From positions 110,938 through 174,937 of the forward strand of contig JAPLAU010000033.1 of the NCBI GenBank assembly GCA_026393115.1: a DNA stretch of 64,000 nucleotides, written 5' to 3'. A model generated the notes under the pieces. That model was not told the origin of the DNA and did not search any database. It saw only the letters and a list, made by a program, of their open reading frames with translations. Each line of letters opens with the position of its first letter. Positions within the stretch are counted from its first letter, which is position 1. Below, piece by piece: positions 56,839 to 64,000 of this stretch. Made by a program: the position numbers and the translations under genes. The DNA comes from Actinomycetota bacterium. Lineage in GTDB: Bacteria; Actinomycetota; Actinomycetes; S36-B12; CAIYMF01.

Positions 56839-59124
56839 CTAGACGGTCTGCACCTTGGTCGCCTTCGCCAAGACGGTCTTGGTCTTGAGCACCGACACCG
56901 TGAGCGACGACTTGCCGGTCTTGAGCGTGATCACGCACGTCACCCGACGCGCGCTACCAGAACCAGCCACCTTGCACACACCACTGGTCTTCGTCGCCCC
57001 GGTACTGGTCTCGGTGTACTTCGTCGCGCCGGATACCGGCTTGAACTTCGCCGTCATCACCTTGCCCGACTTAGTCCACGTGATGCCGATCGGTGTCACC
57101 GTCGCACTTTGTGTCGATGCTGCACCGAAGCCCACCGAGTTGTGCGCCTTCACTGTGAAGCGATACGCCACCCCGGCAGCCAGACCGGTGACCTGGCACG
57201 ACAGCGCTGAACCTGTCGCAGTAGTGCAGGTGCGAGTGGCGCTGCCCACCTTCGGAGTTGCCGTCACCTTGTAGTAGTTGATTGCCGCGCCCCCATTGTC
57301 GGCGGGAGCGGTCCACGACACGACGACCGACTTGTCACCGGCAAGACCCTTGACCGATCGAGGCACGTTCGGTGTGGCGGCACCAGTTACTCGCGCTGGG
57401 AGGCTCGTGCGTACGGCGTCTTGGTATCCATCGCTCTTCGCGGTCACCGTGACTCGCAGATAGCGCTGAAACTGCGATAACGGAATCACGTAGGTGGAGA
57501 CTGAGTCACCAACCGTGGTCCAACCTGTCGTGCCGTTCGCCGACGACTCCCACTTGTAGAACAGTTCCGGTGCGGGCGCACCTACGACGCCTACCGTGGC
57601 CGTCACCGTCGAGTGCACCGCCTTGGTGCCACCCACCGTCACCGAGATGAGGGCGGGAGCGATTCCCGTAATCGGACCCGTCAGCGGGACCGAACTGCAG
57701 GGCGGGAACAAACTGACACCGTCGTTTACGCAGACGTAGATGTATCGGCCAATCATGTTGTCAGTAAGTAGAAGAGTGCTTCCACTCTGGCCCGAGATCA
57801 AGTCTGACAGATTGCCATTCGAGTAGTTACTGACCGACCACGTGTAGGTCAGCGTTGCTGCGGGTACGCCAGCGTTGAAGTCGGGTGTTTCAGCGGTCAA
57901 GGTAGACCCCGCGACAGTGGAGCCTGTGATCGTCACAGTTCCCACCGACGGATCAATGCCCGCGATCTGGCCGGTCGCGTCGCTGCAGAGGTCGGCGGGA
58001 GTGCCCACCGAGTTGTTGGCGTTGACGCAGACCCGCAGGTACCTGCCGGCCTGAAGGTCCGGAATCACCAAGGTGGGGTGCGACTCACCCACGAGGTCGG
58101 ACCACGACCCGGTACCGGTCGCGGACGACTGCCACTGATAGGTGAGGCGCGGCTGATAGGTGGCCGCGGGACCTGCGGTCAGTGTGCTCCTGATCGCCTC
58201 GGTGCCCGACAGCGACACTGACGACAGCCCTGCTTCCGATGCCGGTCCAGAGTCGTCAAGGACCCAGGCGAAGGGGGCAGTCTGGAGGGCGGCGTGCGCA
58301 GCGCTCCCCACCGAGCTGTAGTACAGGCCGGTCGCTCCCACCGTCAACGAACGATTGCTCGTCTGCGAGTTCCACCCGTTCAACGTGGCGTCATAGCTCT
58401 GCACTGACATGCCCGAGTAGTTGAACATGCCCGACGCGTCGGTGACGCTGCCCATCTTCCAGGAGCCCAGCGACTCGTCGAAGTGCGTCGCACCCTGGAA
58501 CACGCCACCCATGCCGGTGACATTGGTGGTGTCCCACAGACCGATGTTGTCGTCGCCGGCGAAGCCCGACGAGAAGAACATGCCACTGATGTCGGTGACA
58601 GTGCTGGGGAGGGTCGCTGGCACCGAGGTCAGAGCCGTGGACGAGTTCAGAGCGCCCACCAGGGACGTCAGCCCCAGTCCGCCCCACGAGTCGACGCTGC
58701 CCACCGAGCCACTCCCGTACCAGCTGCCACTGGTTCCAAACCAGTCAAGGCTCGTACCGTAGATCTTGGCCTGGGTGGTGCCACCCACGGTGTAGTAGTG
58801 GCTGACCGGTGCCGCCCCCACCGCGTTGATGGGGCCGTCGACCGCGGAGCCATCACCCCAATCGACGTAGATAGCGCTCGCGCCTGAGAGTGGAAGGCCC
58901 ACGTACACATTCGATCCCGTACTCGCCAGGTCAGGGAGGGGGAACGTCAGGCACATCGCCTCACCGGCACCGTTGCCGCACGCGGGTGAGACACTAGCCG
59001 ACGCCGGCGTCGCTCCGGCGGCTAAGCCGAGAGCGAGGAGTGCCGATGCTGTCACTGCGACCGCAGCGCGCCGCAAGGGTGACTTCAAGGTCAGATTGGT
59101 GCGGCTAGCCGGGTGAGCTCTCAT
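56839..59124 (-). CDS. Secreted BspA-like/FN3 surface protein
   Basis: A 761-aa exported protein. A signal peptide (SPLRRAAVAVTASALLALGLAAGATPASA) is followed by a PKD-like NWGDGS-type segment and about three BspA-type repeats (NVTGMGGVFQGATHFDESLGSWKM; SVTDASGMFNYSGMSV). Three to four Ig-like TYQWQSSATGTGSWSDL modules and one FN3 domain (VPRSVKGLAGDKSVVVSWTAPADNGG) come next. The C-terminal 80 residues (TWTKSGKVMTAKFKPVSGATKYTETSTGATKTSGVCKVAGSG) are almost identical to the neighbour. No LPXTG or membrane anchor is visible. The ATG at 59124 is chosen from the signal peptide. A 25-bp palindromic site lies about 66 bp upstream. Confidence 0.85.
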   Translation of the reverse strand: MRAHPASRTNLTLKSPLRRAAVAVTASALLALGLAAGATPASASVSPACGNGAGEAMCLTFPLPDLASTGSNVYVGLPLSGASAIYVDWGDGSAVDGPINAVGAAPVSHYYTVGGTTQAKIYGTSLDWFGTSGSWYGSGSVGSVDSWGGLGLTSLVGALNSSTALTSVPATLPSTVTDISGMFFSSGFAGDDNIGLWDTTNVTGMGGVFQGATHFDESLGSWKMGSVTDASGMFNYSGMSVQSYDATLNGWNSQTSNRSLTVGATGLYYSSVGSAAHAALQTAPFAWVLDDSGPASEAGLSSVSLSGTEAIRSTLTAGPAATYQPRLTYQWQSSATGTGSWSDLVGESHPTLVIPDLQAGRYLRVCVNANNSVGTPADLCSDATGQIAGIDPSVGTVTITGSTVAGSTLTAETPDFNAGVPAATLTYTWSVSNYSNGNLSDLISGQSGSTLLLTDNMIGRYIYVCVNDGVSLFPPCSSVPLTGPITGIAPALISVTVGGTKAVHSTVTATVGVVGAPAPELFYKWESSANGTTGWTTVGDSVSTYVIPLSQFQRYLRVTVTAKSDGYQDAVRTSLPARVTGAATPNVPRSVKGLAGDKSVVVSWTAPADNGGAAINYYKVTATPKVGSATRTCTTATGSALSCQVTGLAAGVAYRFTVKAHNSVGFGAASTQSATVTPIGITWTKSGKVMTAKFKPVSGATKYTETSTGATKTSGVCKVAGSGSARRVTCVITLKTGKSSLTVSVLKTKTVLAKATKVQTV

Positions 59125-59189
59125 AGTGGGCCTTTGCTCGGGTTGCACGGTTTTGTCCATAAGACCCCGTAAAGCTGGCAGAACCAAAT

Positions 59190-59214
59190 GACTACTAGGG
59201 AAAACCCTAGGCAC
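59190..59214. promoter_or_regulatory. 25-bp conserved upstream site with CTAGGGAAAACCCTAG palindrome
   Basis: The palindrome (59195-59210) and five to four bases on each side are identical at 62189-62213. Both lie upstream of paralogous surface-protein genes, 66 and 106 bp before the starts. A regulator-binding site shared by the pair is the simplest reading. Confidence 0.7.
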
Positions 59215-59247
59215 GTCGATTCATCTGGTTCCCACCCTTTTCCGTAT

Positions 59248-59288
59248 CGGGGGCACCCAAGCGCGCACCTAGCGCGTCGGGGTACCCC
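59248..59288. repeat. Hairpin repeat with ACCTA loop (copy 2)
   Basis: GGGGGCACCCAAGCGCGC-ACCTA-GCGCGTCGGGGTACCCC. Stem pairing is strong at GCGCGC/GCGCG and at the ends. It lies 23 bp after the stop of the 923-aa surface protein, the same place as copy 1 after the 761-aa gene. Likely a transcript 3' hairpin. Confidence 0.8.
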
Positions 59289-59311
59289 AAGTGCAGGCGT
59301 GCGGCACAGCC

Positions 59312-62083
59312 CTAGACGGTCTGCACCCGGGTCGCCTTCGCCAGCACCGCCGTGGTCTTGACCGCCGACACCGTGAGCGTCGACTTGCCGGTCTTAAGCG
59401 TGATCACGCACGTCACCCGACGCGCGCTACCAGAACCAGCCACCTTGCACACACCACTGGTCTTCGTCGCCCCTGTACTGGTCTCGGTGTACTTCGTCGC
59501 GCCGGACACGGGCTTGAACTTCGCCGTCATGACCTTGCCAGATTTGGTCCACGTCACCGCGAGCACACCGACCGGAGACACCGCCGCACTCTGCGCCGAG
59601 GCGCCCCCGAGGCCCTTGGAATTGTGTGCCTTCACGGTGAAGCGGTAGGCGACACCGTTGGTCAGCCCCGACACCCGGCACGACAGTGCTGAACCTGTCG
59701 CAGTAGTGCAGGTGCGAGTCGCGGTGCCCACCTTCGGAGTTGCCGTCACCTGGTAGTAGCCGATGACTGCGCCACCGTTGTCGGCCGGGGCTGTCCACGA
59801 GACCAGCACCGACCCGTTGCCAGCAACACCCTTGACCGAACGAGGCACGTTCGGCGTTGCGGCGCTCACCGAGTTGGCGGAGGGGCCACTGTAGGCGACC
59901 GCCGCGGGCAAGACACCATTCGACGCGGTGACCTTCACGCGCAAGTAACGTGCGAACTGTGAACTTCCAATGACGTACGTACTCGCCGTCGCACCAGAGA
60001 TGGAGGCCCATCCGGTAGTGCCATCGGCAGACGACTCCCACTGATACGCGACTGTCGGCGTAGGAACACCGGTCAGCCCAGAAGCGGAGGCGGTCACGGT
60101 CGAACGCACCGTGAGGGTTCCGGTGAAGGTGGCCGAGCCGATCGAGGGAGCGACACCAGCAACCTGTTCGGTCGCGGCACTGCACAGCACGGCATCCGGG
60201 GCCACCGAGCTCGAGGCAGTGACGCACACCTGCAGGTAGCGGCCGACCAGCCCGTTAGCAATGAGCAGCGCGCTGCCATCAGCCGATGCGATGTCGACCC
60301 ACGGGCCACCACTGTTGACCGAAGACTTCCACTGGTACGCCACCGCGGGAGTCGGAGTGCCAGTCACATCGGCCACATCCGCCGACACAGTCGAGCCGGC
60401 CTGCACGGTGCCGATCACCGACACCGAACCGACGCCTGGCGGTGTCAGTTGGGTATCCCCGTTGATGGTCCACCCATAGGTGTCGACCAACGTGGCGCGG
60501 GCTGCGAGACCGGCGACGTACTTCAGGCCCGACGCACCCAGCGTGCGCGCCGACGGAACCTGCCCTGCCCAACCGGTCAGGGTTGCTTCGTAGTTCGCAG
60601 TCGACAGCCCCGAGCCGTTGAGCATCTCCCCCATGTTGATGTTCTGGTTGATATCCCAGGCGCCCAGATCCCGATCAAACGACGAGGCTCCCGAGAACAT
60701 GAGGAACATGTTGCTCGCTCCACTCGTGTTCCAGGTGCTGACGTCCTGGTTGAAGGCCGCAGCGCTCTCAAACATGGATAACATGGTGGTCACGCTGCTC
60801 GTGTTCCAGTGACCGACGCTCTGTGTCAAGGGCTGGTTAAAGGCCGACGCACCCTTGAACATGCCCTCCATGTACTGCACTCCGGCGGTGTTCCATGCGC
60901 TGATGTCGTGGTTGAAGGCAGTGGCACCAGAGAACATGTAGTTCATGCTGAAGGCACTGGTGGTAGTCCAGCTACCGATTGGCTGGTCGAACGCCGACGC
61001 GCTCCCGAACATGGCGTCCATGGAGGTCACCTTCGTCGTGTCCCACGTGCCAATCGGCTGGTTGAAGGCCACGGCGCCGGAGAACATGTTGCTCATGGTC
61101 AAGACGTTGCTGGTGACCCAGTTCGTGTCCGACGTGCCGATCGGCTGGTTGAAGGCAGAGTCACCAGCGAACATGTAGCTCATGCTCACGACCTTGGTGG
61201 TGTCCCACGTGCCAATCGGCTGGTTGAAGGCAGAGTCACCAGCGAACATGTAGCTCATGCTCACGACGTTGCTGGTGACCCAGGCGCCGATCGGCTTGTT
61301 GAAACTGCTGGCGAAGTAGAACATCTTGGTCATGGTGGTGACAAGAGAGGTGTCCCAGGTTCCGATTGCCCCGTTGAACGCTGAGGCCCCATAGAACATC
61401 TCACCCATGGTGGTGACTGCGCTGGTGTTCCAGCCGCTGAGGTCTTGGTTGAAGGCCGAGTTTGGAGCCTTGAACATTCGAAACATCGTCGTGACCAGAT
61501 GGGTGTCCCAGTTACCGATCGGTTGGTTGAACGACGTCGCGTTCGAGAACATGTAACTCATGTTCGTGACGCTGCTGGTGTTCCAGCCACTGATGGCGTC
61601 GTCAAAAGCACTCGCGCTAAAGAACATGTAGCTGGTGTTGGTGACACCCGGTGGTAGGGAGTCAGGTACCGCGACGAGTGACGTGGCACCCCGGAACGCA
61701 CCGCTGAGGTTCGTAACGCCGAGGGTGCCGAAGTCGATGACCGTCGTCAGGTATTCCGCCCCGGGCCACGCAGCGGTTGGGTCGCCGAACTGGGTGAGCG
61801 CAGTACCGGAAACGCTCACCTCATACGTGCCTGCGACAGCGTAGGTGTGACTCGCCGATCCGCTGATTAGCTCGCTGTTGCCGTCACCCCAGTTCACTGT
61901 GATCGACGTCGCACCACCCAAGGGCAGCGTCACCGCGGCGGCATCGACCGGAGTGGTGAACGTCATCCTCATCGGCGTGGTTGGCGCCGACGATGCCGGC
62001 CCGGCAGTGGCCGCCAACCCCAGGGCCAGCAGAGCCGAAGTGGTCAGCACAGCAACGCTGCGACGGACAAAGGTCGAAATCAC
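59312..62083 (-). CDS. Secreted BspA-like leucine-rich surface protein
   Basis: A 923-aa exported protein. GTG at 62083 follows AGGAGG. The signal is VISTFVRRSVAVLTTSALLALGLAATAGPASS. A PKD-like SITVNWGDGNSELIS region precedes about 14 repeats of the BspA/DUF285 type (VTNMSYMFSNATSFNQPIGNWDTS; 25 residues each) at roughly residues 105-490. Ig-like TPAVAYQWKSSVNSGGPWVDI modules, an FN3 domain and the same 80-residue C-terminal module as the neighbour follow. It is probably surface-associated, an adhesin-like scaffold. Two adjacent repeats are nearly identical in DNA, showing recent duplication. Confidence 0.9.
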   Translation of the reverse strand: MISTFVRRSVAVLTTSALLALGLAATAGPASSAPTTPMRMTFTTPVDAAAVTLPLGGATSITVNWGDGNSELISGSASHTYAVAGTYEVSVSGTALTQFGDPTAAWPGAEYLTTVIDFGTLGVTNLSGAFRGATSLVAVPDSLPPGVTNTSYMFFSASAFDDAISGWNTSSVTNMSYMFSNATSFNQPIGNWDTHLVTTMFRMFKAPNSAFNQDLSGWNTSAVTTMGEMFYGASAFNGAIGTWDTSLVTTMTKMFYFASSFNKPIGAWVTSNVVSMSYMFAGDSAFNQPIGTWDTTKVVSMSYMFAGDSAFNQPIGTSDTNWVTSNVLTMSNMFSGAVAFNQPIGTWDTTKVTSMDAMFGSASAFDQPIGSWTTTSAFSMNYMFSGATAFNHDISAWNTAGVQYMEGMFKGASAFNQPLTQSVGHWNTSSVTTMLSMFESAAAFNQDVSTWNTSGASNMFLMFSGASSFDRDLGAWDINQNINMGEMLNGSGLSTANYEATLTGWAGQVPSARTLGASGLKYVAGLAARATLVDTYGWTINGDTQLTPPGVGSVSVIGTVQAGSTVSADVADVTGTPTPAVAYQWKSSVNSGGPWVDIASADGSALLIANGLVGRYLQVCVTASSSVAPDAVLCSAATEQVAGVAPSIGSATFTGTLTVRSTVTASASGLTGVPTPTVAYQWESSADGTTGWASISGATASTYVIGSSQFARYLRVKVTASNGVLPAAVAYSGPSANSVSAATPNVPRSVKGVAGNGSVLVSWTAPADNGGAVIGYYQVTATPKVGTATRTCTTATGSALSCRVSGLTNGVAYRFTVKAHNSKGLGGASAQSAAVSPVGVLAVTWTKSGKVMTAKFKPVSGATKYTETSTGATKTSGVCKVAGSGSARRVTCVITLKTGKSTLTVSAVKTTAVLAKATRVQTV

Positions 62084-62188
62084 GTGGGGGCCTCCTGGCC
62101 GACAACAATCATGTGCACAACGTTCGAACGAGCGTCGAACGTTACGTGGCTGCCCCGAGCCGAACACAGATCGGCGCCAATAGCCACC

Positions 62189-62213
62189 GACTACTAGGGA
62201 AAACCCTAGGCAC
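62189..62213. promoter_or_regulatory. 25-bp conserved upstream site, copy 2
   Basis: Exact copy of 59190-59214 including the palindrome CTAGGGAAAACCCTAG (62194-62209). It lies 106 bp before the GTG of the 923-aa surface protein. Confidence 0.7.
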
Positions 62214-62267
62214 CCTCCTGCTCGGCGCCGGCTCATCGGCGACGGCTCAGGCCACCCCTTTCCCATC

Positions 62268-62307
62268 GGGGGCACCCAAGCGCGCACCTAGCGCGTTACG
62301 GCACCCC
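62268..62307. repeat. Hairpin repeat with ACCTA loop (copy 3)
   Basis: GGGGGCACCCAAGCGCGC-ACCTA-GCGCGTTACGGCACCCC. Imperfect stem. Unlike copies 1 and 2, no gene ends just upstream of it on the minus strand, so the gene that once ended here may be lost. Confidence 0.75.
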
Positions 62308-62530
62308 AATAGCTGGACCCAGCGGCGATTACTCACCCAAGAAAGTCTGTACGTGCAACGTTCTTCAGATAACTAAGCCACCCATTGCAGCGGGCAGCAT
62401 CGGATTCGACTCACAGACCCTGCAAGTGATGACGTTCATCACCCGTCGCGCAGTGCCTGACATCGCCTATGACCATCCGATGTAGGCAATCTGACCTCTA
62501 GATATTGGTGACAAACAAGGAACTCACGCC
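62308..62530. other. Intergenic leader of the secreted-protein gene
   Basis: A gene-free stretch between hairpin copy 3 and the next start. It holds a perfect 7+7 inverted repeat at 62426-62442, a possible -10 TAGATA near 62500 and the ribosome site AAGGA before the ATG at 62531. Nothing else recognised. Confidence 0.4.
62426..62442. promoter_or_regulatory. Operator-like inverted repeat GTGATGA-CGT-TCATCAC
   Basis: Perfect 7-bp arms with a 3-bp spacer, about 90 bp before the start of the secreted protein. Resembles a dimeric-regulator site; regulator unknown. Confidence 0.5.
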
Positions 62531-64000
62531 ATGAGCCCTCAGCGGTTAACATCTCGCCGGCAGGTGGCGTCGATGATCTCGCTCTTGATCGGACTCACAC
62601 TTGGGCTTGCATTCGTGAGCCCATCCAGTGCCATAGTTGCGACGCCGTGGTCGGCCGGCGCCGGGCATTGGCCCACCGTCGTCGTGTCGCCAACGGGAGC
62701 AGTTACAGCCTGGGTCACAAAATCTGCACCCGCCTCGGCAGACGACCGAGTGGTGGTCTGCGTGATGAAAGCAGGCGGCAGTACCTGTGCCCACAAGACG
62801 ACGCTTTCCTACACCTGGGGCCCTGTTCCGCAAATCGCGGGGCTCACTCACCCGGCCGTGCAGGTGGTAGGCCAACAAGTTCGAGTGGCCGTAGCCGGGT
62901 CGACGTTCAGCAGTGATCTGGGCGTCGCAGTCTGGACCTCGCAAGATGGTGGAACCACATTCAATGGTCCAGTTCTGGCCGGCTTGGTGCAGCAGAACCT
63001 AGGCGGGCTCGTCTTTAGCCACTGTGGGCTCTGCGTGGACCGGCTCTACGCCTGGAGCAAGGACTTCGTCGGTGGCGCCATGGTGTCGATACTCGATCCG
63101 AGCGGGCCAAGCACGCTCGGGATCGTCGTCGTCGACGCTGCCGCCAAACTGTCAACGGTGGGAGGGGGATTTGCGACAGATTTTGTTAACGGAGACCTGC
63201 TCCTCGCGGTGCAGACAAGCAAAGAGGTGCGGGTTTACCGCGCCCCTCATCAGGCTGACCCGCTTCAATCTGCCAACTGGACACGCGTCTTGACCGCCTC
63301 AGGCGAAGAACTCGGCAACGAGTGGACCGAGGGACTCGTCAGTACCAACAGCTGGATCGGGGACCAATACCTCTCTCTGGTCACGAACCGGGCCAGTGAT
63401 AATGCACCACGGGTGCGCCGGTGGACCGGGAGCGCCTTCACCAGCGTGCTGACCGTCGCGGCAGGCAGCGGCTACAAACATCCGGTAACCGCGGCGCTCG
63501 ACGGAACGGGACGCACCTGGGTTTTCAACACCTCCCCTGACTTGACCTCGCTCATCGTTGCTCGCCCTGTGAAAACCACGGTCGGTTCGTTCACGCGTGT
63601 CGTTCCGTATGTGTCGGCCCAATTCAATATCACCGGCCCAGCCGCCTCGCTCGGCGGAACGGGATACGGCCTCTATGGGTATGTCGTTGACGGTGGTGGT
63701 GGCAAGTTCACACAACGCTTTGTCGCTCTGAAAGTTCCCCACTCAGTGAGCGTGAAGGCACCCAAATCGGCCACCGTTCACCGCTACACCCTCACCCTCA
63801 CCCTTCCCAGCTCTGAAGTCGCGGGTGCCAAGATGACGATCAAAGTTACGTCGGCTGGGAAGACCACCACGCTTAAGAGTGCGATCACAATCCCTGTCAC
63901 TGGGGTCTACAAGTTATCGGTGAGGCCTACTCAAAAGGGAACGGTCTACCGGGCCTACGTGGGAGCAGGCGGCTGGTGGACGGCTCGGACAGTGTCCATC
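62531..64000 (+). CDS. Secreted protein with exo-alpha-sialidase-like beta strands, 3' end off window
   Basis: The frame is open from ATG 62531 to the right edge (490 codons). A signal peptide covers residues 1-37 (MISLLIGLTLGLAFVSPSSA). Then come beta-rich segments: HWPTVVVSPTGAVTAWVTK, VQVVGQQVRVAVAGSTFSSDLGVAVWTSQDGGTTFNGPVL (SxDGGxTF, a BNR/Asp-box-like motif) and HPVTAALDGTGRTWVF. A late SVKAPKSATVHRYTLTLTLPSSEVAGAKMTIKVTSAGKTTTLKS region looks Ig-like. This suggests a propeller plus Ig-like surface protein. Catalytic residues cannot be named. It belongs with the surface-protein island. Confidence 0.8.
   Translation, partial: MSPQRLTSRRQVASMISLLIGLTLGLAFVSPSSAIVATPWSAGAGHWPTVVVSPTGAVTAWVTKSAPASADDRVVVCVMKAGGSTCAHKTTLSYTWGPVPQIAGLTHPAVQVVGQQVRVAVAGSTFSSDLGVAVWTSQDGGTTFNGPVLAGLVQQNLGGLVFSHCGLCVDRLYAWSKDFVGGAMVSILDPSGPSTLGIVVVDAAAKLSTVGGGFATDFVNGDLLLAVQTSKEVRVYRAPHQADPLQSANWTRVLTASGEELGNEWTEGLVSTNSWIGDQYLSLVTNRASDNAPRVRRWTGSAFTSVLTVAAGSGYKHPVTAALDGTGRTWVFNTSPDLTSLIVARPVKTTVGSFTRVVPYVSAQFNITGPAASLGGTGYGLYGYVVDGGGGKFTQRFVALKVPHSVSVKAPKSATVHRYTLTLTLPSSEVAGAKMTIKVTSAGKTTTLKSAITIPVTGVYKLSVRPTQKGTVYRAYVGAGGWWTARTVSI

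Noticed and set aside
60600..61660. CRISPR-like periodic repeats
   Set aside because: The ~75-bp period encodes the BspA protein repeats in frame; there are no conserved direct repeats with unique spacers and no cas genes.

Overview
The window looks like a chromosomal segment of an actinomycete (Actinomycetota) of moderately high GC. The left end carries the actinobacterial neighbourhood also seen around Rv2135c-Rv2142 in mycobacteria: an MSMEG_4193-type histidine phosphatase, uppP, an F420-dependent luciferase-like oxidoreductase, an aldo/keto reductase, a DUF5703 protein and an M20 peptidase. Further support comes from a wax-ester/triacylglycerol synthase and from DUF2277, DUF4916 and PRISE-type proteins. 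I cannot name a genus. Gene density is high, and many neighbours overlap by 4 bp (ATGA or GTGA).

Layout. 0-9 kb: phosphatase (cut by the window edge), corA, then a 1-kb insert flanked by 26-bp direct repeats that carries an orphan NHLP-type RiPP precursor and a broken serine recombinase. After it come uppP and its neighbours, a LacI regulator and a GAP-family membrane protein. 9-18 kb: tRNA-Leu(GAG) with promoter and terminator, a C-terminal remnant of a beta-propeller protein, and mixed metabolic and membrane genes. 18-23 kb: TetR, an iron-type alcohol dehydrogenase, an acyltransferase-3 protein and a secreted FN3-CapA protein. 23-33 kb: a catabolic and uptake block of two YtcJ-type amidohydrolases facing an amidase-ABC importer operon, closed by a strong terminator. 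33-42 kb: an FAD-linked oxidase, then a convergent five-gene locus. One arm is a K+ channel plus an ABC exporter-like protein with a degenerate ATPase and a cNMP-binding domain. The other arm is a ParA/MinD-like ATPase, an unknown protein and an acetolactate decarboxylase-like protein with a winged-helix tail. 42-56 kb: lipid, transport, RNA-modification and GTPase genes. 56-64 kb: a surface-protein island with two tandem BspA-like secreted proteins, a truncated third fragment, shared hairpins, a shared upstream palindrome, and the start of another secreted protein.

A recurring structural theme is how convergent genes end. Several pairs share one CTAG or TTAG for both stop codons (8474, 10130, 52513). 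Three other pairs end inside short tandem repeats whose unit contains CTAG or TTAA, so the repeat supplies stops on both strands (37637, 46121, 49405). This looks like slippage expansion of shared stop sites.

The strongest candidates for something new are the RiPP mini-element (1834-2869), the channel/pseudo-ABC/ParA/decarboxylase locus (34605-40025), the stop-codon tandem repeats, and the BspA island with its conserved 25-bp upstream site. All functions below come from reading motifs in the sequence; no database search was run.
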